11,161 bases of DNA from Firmicutes bacterium HGW-Firmicutes-10 (GTDB lineage Bacteria; Bacillota_I; Bacilli_A; Erysipelotrichales; Erysipelotrichaceae): contig PHAF01000059.1 in the NCBI GenBank assembly GCA_002841605.1, positions 1 through 11,161 on the forward strand, in the 5' to 3' direction. Below, one piece after another: positions 5,109 to 11,161 of the stretch. Under the pieces are notes generated by a model. That model was not told where the DNA came from, ran no database searches, and worked only from the letters and a program-made list of their open reading frames with translations. The stretch's first letter is position 1. The number at the start of each line of letters is the position of its first letter. Both the position numbers and the translations under genes were made by a program.

Positions 5109-7568
5109 ATGAAAAGAAAAATCGTTATTATTGGCGGTGTTGCCGGTGGGGCAACCGCTGCCGCAAAACTGCGTCGCTTAAGCGAACAAGATGATATCAT
5201 CGTCTTTGAAAAAGATGAGTATATCTCCTTTGCGAACTGCGGTCTTCCCTATTACATCGGTGAAGTAATCACAGATCGTAATAAACTGCTCGTTCAGACC
5301 GTTGAAGGTATGAACAAGCGCTTCAATCTAGACATACGTAATTTGACGGAAGTCATCAAGATCGACCGCGAGAAAAAGGAAGTACTAGTCAAAAAATCTA
5401 CCGGTGTTGAGTATACGGAAAGTTATGATGTGCTCATTTTATCTCCTGGCGCATCTCCAATCGTTCCACCTATTCCGGGTTTAAAAGAATCAAACAATGT
5501 CTTTATATTGAGAAATATCCCGCATACCGATGCGATATATAACTTCATCAAACAAAAGCAACCAAAGAAAGCAACCGTTATCGGCGGCGGTTTCATCGGT
5601 GTTGAAATGGCTGAGAACTTAAGAGAAAGAGGTCTTGCGGTCACTCTGATCGACATGGCCGACCAAGTGTTGGCTCCCGTCGATTACGAAATGGCCCAAA
5701 TCGTTCATGAAGAACTGACACGCCATGGCGTGCGGTTGATCTTAAAAGATGGTGTCAAATCATTTTTGGATAACGGCAAGTTTGTTGAAACTGCCAGTGG
5801 ACTTAAAATCGAGTCTGACTTGATCATCTTGGCAATCGGTGTCAACGCAGAGACTAAACTTGCAAAGGAAGCCGGTTTACAAATCGGCGATTTGCGTGCC
5901 ATCGTCGTTGATGAGCAAATGCGCACCAACGACCCCAATATTTATGCTTTGGGCGATGCCATTGAAGTTCGTTCGCGTGTCAACGGTGCTCAAACCAAAA
6001 TCCCATTGGCATGGCCGGCCAACCGTCAAGGTGTCGTAGTAGCCAATGCAATTCACGGCATTGAAGACAAATATCCGGGATCTTTGGGAACAGCCGTTGC
6101 CAAAGTATTCGATTTGACTGTCGCATCCACCGGCTTTAACGAAAGACTGTGTAAATTTTACGGAATGGAATATAAAACCGTTCACGTCAACCGTAACAAC
6201 CACGCATCTTACTACCCAGGTGCGACCTCCATGATATTGAAGCTTATTTTCTCGCCTTCTGATGGAACCATCTATGGAGCACAGGCCATCGGTCAGGAAG
6301 GCACAGAGAAGAGAATCGATGTCATTGCGACCGCAATGACGGGGAGTCTAAAGGTTCGTGATCTACCGGATTTAGAACTATCCTACGCCCCACCGTATTC
6401 CAGTGCGAAAGATCCGGTCAATATTCTTGGATATGTGGCACTTCATGTACTAGATAACGAAATCCCTTCGATCCAATGGCATCAAATCGATGACGTTGTT
6501 AAGAGCGGCGGATATTTACTGGATGTACGTACTCCGTTGGAATTTGATTTGGGACACATTCCGGGATCCGTGAATTTTGAACTGGATGAACTGAGAAGCA
6601 ACTTGGATAAACTCCCTGCCAAAGACACACCGGTTTACGTGACCTGTCAAGTCGGACACCGCGGATACTTGGCTGTTCGTATCTTACAGGAAAACGGCTT
6701 CACCAATGTCTTTAATGTGGATGGCGGCTATCGTTTATATGAAGTCGCGACCCATGATTTCAACAATCCGATGGGTATTACCGGAGCAGCTGAAGCACAA
6801 CACGTGGATGAACAAGTCATCACGGCCCTTCCGGATACCAATCTGGAAGTCATCCGCGTCGATGCCTGCGGTTTACAATGTCCAGGTCCTATCCTTGAAA
6901 CGTATAAAGCCATGGAAAAAATGTTGCCCAATCAGTTGCTTCGCATCGAAGCCAGTGACTTTGGTTTCTATTCCGATGTTTCTAAATGGGCTGAAAAAAC
7001 GGGAAATACGGTCGTTGATTTAAAAATGGAAGGCAAGAAAGTTCTTGCTACCTTGAAAAAAGGTCAAGAAAAAGTTTCGTCACCACTGAGCGCATCACGG
7101 GAGAATGCGACCATCGTCCTATTCTCCGGAGAACTGGATAAAGCCTTGGCCGCAATGGTCATCGCTAACGGCGCTGCCGCGATGGGTAAAAAAGTAAGTA
7201 TTTTCTGTACGTTCTGGGGACTCAATGCTTTACGCAAAGATCAATCGGTCAACGTCGAGAAGACCTTTGTTGAAAATATGTTTGGCATGATGATGCCTCG
7301 CGGAGCTGAGAAGTTACCATTGTCGAGAATGCAGATGGGTGGTGCTGGTAAAGCCATGATGATGAAGGTCATGAAAGACAAAAATGTTGACTCGTTGCCA
7401 AGTCTGATGAAACAAGCTCGGGAAATGGGTGTTTCGTTTATTGCCTGTACGATGAGCATGGATGTTATGGGAATCAAGCGCGAAGAACTGATCGACGGAA
7501 TCGAATTTGGCGGAGTAGCAACCTACTTGGCCGAAAGCGAAGATGCCGGACTGACATTGTTTATCTAA
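5109..7568 (+). CDS. CoA-disulfide reductase fused to rhodanese, TusA and DsrE domains
   Basis: Cytoplasmic FAD enzyme fused to three sulfur-carrier modules. In order: a pyridine-nucleotide disulfide oxidoreductase (1-446) with FAD motif GGVAGGATAAAKLRR, single active cysteine C44 in SFANCGLPYY, NAD(P)H motif VIGGGFIGVEMAEN (157-170), FAD motif IYALGDA (278-284), and a dimer domain ending SYAPPYSSAKDPVN. Then a rhodanese domain (about 455-548) with catalytic C513 in CQVGHRG. Then TusA-like (581-652) with C587 and C591 in DACGLQCPGP. Last is DsrE-like (about 664-819) with C700 (FCTFWGL) and C780 (CTMSMDVMG). Single-Cys44 enzymes of this class reduce CoA disulfide, CoA persulfide or polysulfide with NAD(P)H; the attached domains would pass persulfide sulfur. 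This four-part fusion is known in Bacillota. All catalytic cysteines are present. The ribosome site AAGAAGG lies inside the end of the NUDIX gene. A terminator follows at once. Confidence 0.95.
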   Translation: MKRKIVIIGGVAGGATAAAKLRRLSEQDDIIVFEKDEYISFANCGLPYYIGEVITDRNKLLVQTVEGMNKRFNLDIRNLTEVIKIDREKKEVLVKKSTGVEYTESYDVLILSPGASPIVPPIPGLKESNNVFILRNIPHTDAIYNFIKQKQPKKATVIGGGFIGVEMAENLRERGLAVTLIDMADQVLAPVDYEMAQIVHEELTRHGVRLILKDGVKSFLDNGKFVETASGLKIESDLIILAIGVNAETKLAKEAGLQIGDLRAIVVDEQMRTNDPNIYALGDAIEVRSRVNGAQTKIPLAWPANRQGVVVANAIHGIEDKYPGSLGTAVAKVFDLTVASTGFNERLCKFYGMEYKTVHVNRNNHASYYPGATSMILKLIFSPSDGTIYGAQAIGQEGTEKRIDVIATAMTGSLKVRDLPDLELSYAPPYSSAKDPVNILGYVALHVLDNEIPSIQWHQIDDVVKSGGYLLDVRTPLEFDLGHIPGSVNFELDELRSNLDKLPAKDTPVYVTCQVGHRGYLAVRILQENGFTNVFNVDGGYRLYEVATHDFNNPMGITGAAEAQHVDEQVITALPDTNLEVIRVDACGLQCPGPILETYKAMEKMLPNQLLRIEASDFGFYSDVSKWAEKTGNTVVDLKMEGKKVLATLKKGQEKVSSPLSASRENATIVLFSGELDKALAAMVIANGAAAMGKKVSIFCTFWGLNALRKDQSVNVEKTFVENMFGMMMPRGAEKLPLSRMQMGGAGKAMMMKVMKDKNVDSLPSLMKQAREMGVSFIACTMSMDVMGIKREELIDGIEFGGVATYLAESEDAGLTLFI

Positions 7569-7594
7569 GAAAGCCACACCGGCTTTCTTTTTTT
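7567..7594 (+). terminator. Rho-independent terminator after the CoA-disulfide reductase fusion
   Basis: A 9-base perfect stem (AAGAAAGCC / GGCTTTCTT) with loop ACACC is followed by a T-run. It begins within the stop codon and ends the NUDIX operon. Confidence 0.9.
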
Positions 7595-7601
7595 ATGTGA
7601 G

Positions 7602-7630
7602 TTGAATTTTAATTGTGAAAGGTTTAGAAT
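7602..7630 (+). promoter_or_regulatory. Sigma-A-type promoter for the pilin/GH3 operon
   Basis: TTGAAT (7602-7607), an exact 17-base spacer and TAGAAT (7625-7630). It sits just after the terminator, so the pilin-GH3 pair has its own start near 7637, about 40 bases upstream of the pilin start codon. Confidence 0.65.
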
Positions 7631-7659
7631 TGCTATGAGAAGATTTTTGGAATAAACAT

Positions 7660-7679
7660 ATAAAAACGGGGGTTTTTAT
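7660..7679 (+). promoter_or_regulatory. Hairpin with the ribosome site in its loop at the pilin start
   Basis: ATAAAAAC / GTTTTTAT form an 8-base stem closing on GGGG, which is part of the only Shine-Dalgarno-like tract (CGGGGG) of the pilin gene. The stem takes in the first two bases of the ATG. It is nearly all A-U, so it would be weak and could make translation temperature- or factor-dependent. This is inference from the sequence only. Confidence 0.35.
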
Positions 7680-8025
7680 GAAAAACCAAAAGGGATTCAC
7701 ACTCATAGAAATACTAGTCGTCATTTTGATCATATCCATTTTAGCCGCAATCCTCATACCCCAGCTGACCGATATCACCCATTCTGCGAATGCGGCCGTT
7801 GATAAAACCAAGTTACACAATCTAAATCTGGCCACATCCATTTATCGATCGGAAAAAGGAATTGAAGGTACGGACATTTTCGAAGGCATAAGTGATGACC
7901 TTCTTCGCATGAATAAACTTGTTGATGAAGGATATTTAGAGGAGATTCTTATTCCAAGACTTATCGAACACGAATTTGTCTGGGATGTTACCGACCAAGA
8001 ATGGGAGATAGTCGTAAATGAATGA
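7678..8025 (+). CDS. Small type IV pilin (PilA/PulG/ComGC-like prepilin)
   Basis: Prepilin processed by prepilin peptidase and polymerised outside the membrane. Seen: leader MKNQKG, cleavage G6/F7, then FTLIEILVVILIISILAAILIP with Glu5 (E11), the canonical pilin helix including the ILAAILIPQL turn. A helical stalk follows, then a very small C-terminal part with LVDEGYLEEI and a final FVWDVTDQEWEIVV, a pattern common to short clostridial-type pilins. Mature length would be about 109. It has no cysteine. It stands apart from the pilus operon, on the other strand and over 3 kb away, so it may be the major subunit placed elsewhere, an alternative pilin, or a competence-type pseudopilin. Its stop overlaps the GH3 start by 8 bases, so the two are translated from one message. 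The domain call is secure; major versus minor status is not. Confidence 0.9.
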   Translation: MKNQKGFTLIEILVVILIISILAAILIPQLTDITHSANAAVDKTKLHNLNLATSIYRSEKGIEGTDIFEGISDDLLRMNKLVDEGYLEEILIPRLIEHEFVWDVTDQEWEIVVNE

Positions 8026-10420
8026 AGATAAAATTAATGATATGGATATTGTTAATCAAATGACCAACCAAGAAAAAGCACAGCTGGGCAGCGGTGCTGA
8101 TTTTTGGCATACCCAACCTATTGCTCGTTTAGGTATTCCTTCCATCATGATGACCGATGGACCTCACGGGTTACGCAAACAAAAAGAGCAAGGTGATCAT
8201 ATTGGAGCTAATCAAAGCTACCCGGCCACCTGCTTCCCTACCGCCGCAACCATTGCGAATAGTTGGGATAAAGAACTGTTGGGACTGATGGGTGAGGCCT
8301 TGGCTAGGGAATGTCACAGCCAGCATGTTTCTGTTTTATTAGGTCCTGGCATCAACATCAAGCGTTCTCCCCTGTGCGGACGAAATTTTGAGTATTTCAG
8401 TGAAGATCCGTTTCTAACCGGAGAACTTGCGAGTTCGCTGGTTTCTTCCATTGAGAGAAATGGTATCGGCACTTCACTCAAACACTTCGCCGCCAATAAT
8501 CAGGAATATAACCGCATGGTCAGTGATTCCATCGTCGATATGCGCACATTACACGAGATCTATTTAAGTGCTTTTGAGAAAGTTGTCAAACAAGCCAAAC
8601 CTGCGACCATCATGGCCGCATACAATAAACTCAATGGTACATACTGTTGTGAGAATACCTGGTTATTAGATGATATATTGCGTAAACAATGGGGATTCTC
8701 GGGAGTTGTTGTTTCTGACTGGGGAGCTACCAATGATCGGATCAAAAGCATCAATGCCTCAATGGATTTGGAAATGCCCGGCAATGCCAAGGATAATGAC
8801 AAGAAAGTCGCGGATGCTCTTGATCAAGGACAACTGAATCCAAATACCGTCGATGCTTCACTATCGCGCTTGTTATCGCTTATACAATCTCATCCTACAG
8901 ATGGAAAGCCTTTTAATTCAGAGATTCATCATCAGCTTGCCCGTAAAATTGCATCGCAGTCCTTTGTTTTGTTAAAGAATGATGGCATCCTGCCACTAAA
9001 TGATAAAGAAGGTATATTGATCGTCGGCGATATGGCGAAATATCCGCGCTATCAGGGATCGGGATCTTCTTTGATTTCACCAACCAAGCTGCCATCTTTG
9101 ACGGATGTTTTTGACAGTGAGCAAATTCCATATACTTACACTCGCGGTTTTGGGAACGATTCAGGAAGTGATGAGTCTTTGGTTGATGAAGCTTTAAGTC
9201 TGGCAAAAAAAGCCAAAGTCGTTCTCATCATGGCCGGATTACCCGAAACTTATGAATCCGAAGGATTTGATCGTGAGCACATGGATATGCCTAAAAGTCA
9301 TAATGAACTCATATCAAAAATCAGTGAGATCAATAAAAATACGGTCGTGATATTATCCGCCGGATCTCCTGTAACGATGCCTTGGCTAGATTCGGCAAGT
9401 GCCGTATTGCATACATATCTTGGCGGACAGGCCGGTAGTGAAGCGATTGTTGATGTACTGTTTGGAAACGTGAATCCCAGCGGTAAACTTGCGGAGAGCT
9501 ATCCAAAAGATATCAAAGATACACCGTGCTACTCAACTTTTGCTCAGCCGGGACGAAATGCCTGTTATAAAGAAAGCATTTTTGTCGGATATCGCTATTA
9601 CGATACTTTCAATGTAGACGTGCTCTTCCCCTTTGGTTTTGGGTTGAGTTACACGACTTTCAGTTACAGTGATATAAAAGTCGAGTGTGAATTCCCGAAT
9701 CTTACTGTGTCATTTGTAATCAAAAATTCCGGAAAGGTTTCGGGAAGTGAAGTGACTCAGTTATACATTCATCACAAAGATCCGAAGATTTTCAAGGCGA
9801 AGCGAGAGCTGAAGGGCTTTGAAAAAGTTCATCTAAACCCCAATGAAAGCAAAACCGTAACTCTCTCACTTTGTGACCGTAGTTTCAGTTACTATAACAC
9901 CGATGTCAAGACATGGGTCATTGAAAACGGCGAATATGAAATTCAGATTGGCTCATCACTAAAAAACATCCACCTGAAAGAATCTGTGACATATGATAAA
10001 AACACCATGGATATCCCGGTGAACTGCCAGTCACAATTTATACCGGATTATTATGACCGGCATCATCCGATATCGATCAGTGACGGTAACTTTACTCAGC
10101 TCACCGGCATACCGATTCCCTTTGCGTTTAAACGAAAAGAGGAGCCCTTTACCATTAACTCCACAATTACGGAATTGTCTGAGGTATGGATTGGAAGACT
10201 ATTGGCTTCAGTTGCGTTAAAACAGTCGAAAAAAATGATGCCATCCGCAGTCAATGATGAGAAAATCATGAAAATGGTACATACAGGTGTAATGGAATCG
10301 CCTTTACGCTCCTTGGTTGCCATGAGTAACGGCGCACTTACACACTCACTCGTTCAAGGGATTATCAGTATTGCCAACAAAAAATACTTCCAGGCAATTA
10401 AATACTTTCTATCCAACTAA
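8018..10420 (+). CDS. Glycoside hydrolase family 3 beta-glycosidase (beta-glucosidase-like)
   Basis: Retaining exo-beta-glycosidase, likely releasing glucose or a related sugar from imported oligosaccharides; no signal peptide is seen, so it should be cytoplasmic. Seen: barrel domain (about 15-290) with GPGINIKRSPLCGRNFEYFSEDP, KHFAANNQEYNR and the nucleophile D234 in GVVVSDWGA. An alpha/beta domain (310-500) contains ESEGFDRE with E415 as the probable acid/base. FPFGFGLSYTTFSY leads into a fibronectin III-like domain (about 570-650) with GSEVTQLYI and KRELKGFEKVHL. A further helical tail of about 120 residues (680-800) includes MESPLRSLVAMSNGAL. No PA14 insert. The start at 8018 has GGGAG about 11 bases upstream and overlaps the pilin stop (ATGAATGA); the next in-frame ATG (8042) has no ribosome site. 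Sugar specificity cannot be told. Family is certain. Confidence 0.95.
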   Translation: MNEDKINDMDIVNQMTNQEKAQLGSGADFWHTQPIARLGIPSIMMTDGPHGLRKQKEQGDHIGANQSYPATCFPTAATIANSWDKELLGLMGEALARECHSQHVSVLLGPGINIKRSPLCGRNFEYFSEDPFLTGELASSLVSSIERNGIGTSLKHFAANNQEYNRMVSDSIVDMRTLHEIYLSAFEKVVKQAKPATIMAAYNKLNGTYCCENTWLLDDILRKQWGFSGVVVSDWGATNDRIKSINASMDLEMPGNAKDNDKKVADALDQGQLNPNTVDASLSRLLSLIQSHPTDGKPFNSEIHHQLARKIASQSFVLLKNDGILPLNDKEGILIVGDMAKYPRYQGSGSSLISPTKLPSLTDVFDSEQIPYTYTRGFGNDSGSDESLVDEALSLAKKAKVVLIMAGLPETYESEGFDREHMDMPKSHNELISKISEINKNTVVILSAGSPVTMPWLDSASAVLHTYLGGQAGSEAIVDVLFGNVNPSGKLAESYPKDIKDTPCYSTFAQPGRNACYKESIFVGYRYYDTFNVDVLFPFGFGLSYTTFSYSDIKVECEFPNLTVSFVIKNSGKVSGSEVTQLYIHHKDPKIFKAKRELKGFEKVHLNPNESKTVTLSLCDRSFSYYNTDVKTWVIENGEYEIQIGSSLKNIHLKESVTYDKNTMDIPVNCQSQFIPDYYDRHHPISISDGNFTQLTGIPIPFAFKRKEEPFTINSTITELSEVWIGRLLASVALKQSKKMMPSAVNDEKIMKMVHTGVMESPLRSLVAMSNGALTHSLVQGIISIANKKYFQAIKYFLSN

Positions 10421-10442
10421 AAAAACCGCTAACGGTTTTTTT
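10419..10442. terminator. Bidirectional rho-independent terminator shared by GH3 and MgtC-family genes
   Basis: A 10-base perfect stem (seven A plus CCG / CGG plus seven T) with loop CTAA. The A-run on one side and T-run on the other let it work on both strands. It includes the last two bases of the GH3 stop and two bases of the minus-strand stop at 10443-10441. Confidence 0.85.
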
Positions 10443-11142
10443 ATAAATCATCTTGGGCGTTATCCCCTGCTACTTTAACTTTGACGATGCCATCCAATGA
10501 ACTGATCTTCGTCAATAGTCTGTAATACTTATCCATATTTTTCTGACGAGGACTTACAATCAACAATATGTAATGAATCTTCTCATTGTCCATCACATCA
10601 CTACCAATGTATTGAACATCTTCTACGAAAATGTCTTGTTGAAGGGCTAAACTGCGGAATATATCGAGATCCGCCATTTTTGTTTGAATAAACAAACGCT
10701 TGGTTTCAACACGATTGACCCACTCACTTTCCAAACGCGTCGCAAAGCGCAACAATATATACACCAACACCGTCGTAAGAATCGCACCGTAATAAAAGCC
10801 GATCCCCGAAGCAATCCCGATGGTACCTACACCCCAAAGACTTGCGGCGGTCGTTAATCCTTTAACCGAACCACGACCTTGAATGATCGTACCGGCACCC
10901 AAAAAACCAATCCCGCTGATGATTTGTGCACCTAATCGCGCCGGATCCGGACTTGCCCCAAAAGGCAAATAATGAAAGAATATGTACTCAGAGGTTAGCA
11001 TGACCAAAGCGGACGCCGTACCGACCAATGCATGCGTACGCAATCCGGCTGCCCGACTTTTGCTTGCTCGCTCAAAACCAATCAACCCCGATAACACCAT
11101 GGCCAACGCTAAACGCGCTGCCTGTTCTAAATAGATTTCCAT
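10441..11142 (-). CDS. MgtC/SapB-family inner-membrane protein
   Basis: Membrane protein of the MgtC/SapB family. Pathogen MgtC is linked to growth at low magnesium and to control of the F1Fo ATP synthase; in free-living Bacillota the role is unclear. Seen: an N-terminal membrane domain (1-135) with the family signature GLIGFERASKSRAAGLRTHALVG (19-41) and DPARLGAQIISGIGFLGAGTI (66-86), including the conserved Asp66. Hydrophobic segments lie near 9-22, 37-58, 68-85, 97-113 and 117-133. A soluble C-terminal domain (about 147-225) has an ACT-like beta-alpha pattern. Length (233) is normal and the gene is complete. The start is placed by AGGA 8-11 bases upstream, near the window end; its promoter lies outside. 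It is convergent with GH3 and not in an operon with it. Confidence 0.92.
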   Translation of the reverse strand: MEIYLEQAARLALAMVLSGLIGFERASKSRAAGLRTHALVGTASALVMLTSEYIFFHYLPFGASPDPARLGAQIISGIGFLGAGTIIQGRGSVKGLTTAASLWGVGTIGIASGIGFYYGAILTTVLVYILLRFATRLESEWVNRVETKRLFIQTKMADLDIFRSLALQQDIFVEDVQYIGSDVMDNEKIHYILLIVSPRQKNMDKYYRLLTKISSLDGIVKVKVAGDNAQDDL

Positions 11143-11161
11143 CCAATCATCCTACTTTCTA

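Noticed and set aside
5877..6203. Minus-strand 108-codon frame inside the CoA-disulfide reductase gene
   Set aside because: It is antisense to conserved FAD and dimer-domain coding, with no start signal or recognisable family.
7278..7375. Methionine-rich stretch (about 10 Met within residues 724-755) in the DsrE-like domain, considered as a metal site
   Set aside because: From memory, similar Met-rich stretches are usual in DsrE-type domains of this fusion family, so it is not special to this protein.
7593..7841. Minus-strand frame of 82 codons over the pilin promoter and start
   Set aside because: It is antisense to the pilin helix and its hydrophobic content is only the reverse reading of that helix.
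1..11161. CRISPR arrays, tRNA or rRNA genes, insertion sequences or attachment sites
   Set aside because: No spaced direct repeats, cloverleaf-like segments, transposase motifs or flanking duplications were found by reading both strands.

Overview
The window looks like a chromosomal segment of a low-to-moderate GC Bacillota-type bacterium. Supporting signs are purine-rich Shine-Dalgarno sites (AGGGGG, GGAGG), sigma-A-like promoters, rho-independent terminators, a Gram-positive style type IV pilus locus, and a CoA-disulfide reductase/rhodanese/TusA/DsrE fusion. The standard code is used: TGA is a real stop at 8023-8025 and Trp is TGG. This argues against Mycoplasma-type mollicutes, but the lineage (Erysipelotrichia, Acholeplasma/Izemoplasma-like, clostridial) cannot be fixed from the sequence alone.

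Left block (minus strand, 4417 down to 1): one tightly packed type IV pilus operon. It encodes a GspI/PilV-like minor pilin, a GspJ/PilW-like minor pilin, a large GspK/PilX-like minor pilin, the inner-membrane platform PilC, and the start of the cytoplasmic actin-like PilM. The gaps are 2, 12, 21 and 18 bases. The pilM reading frame ends early at 78. PilM-like coding continues in two other frames to the window edge, so the gene is either broken or mis-sequenced. Motor ATPases, prepilin peptidase and secretin are not in the window.

Middle block (plus strand, 4695-7568): a divergent two-gene operon with a NUDIX (MutT-like) hydrolase followed 3 bases later by an 819-residue four-module sulfur-redox protein, closed by a clear terminator. 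The 277-base divergent spacer (4418-4694) carries two outward-facing extended -10 promoters with the same TGCTANAAT core. A 13-base perfect palindrome lies between them and is a good operator candidate.

Right block: a second promoter drives a small type IV pilin (7678-8025). Its stop overlaps the start of a GH3 beta-glycosidase (8018-10420). The GH3 gene converges on a minus-strand MgtC/SapB-family membrane protein (10441-11142), and the two share a bidirectional terminator whose arms include parts of both stop codons.

The genes suggest a cell that builds type IV pili, manages thiol/persulfide redox, cleans nucleotides and degrades oligosaccharides inside the cell. No mobile element, tRNA, rRNA or CRISPR array was seen. 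No wholly new system is evident. The most notable items are the operator between the divergent promoters, the broken pilM, the coupled pilin-glycosidase pair and the paired cysteines in all three minor pilins.
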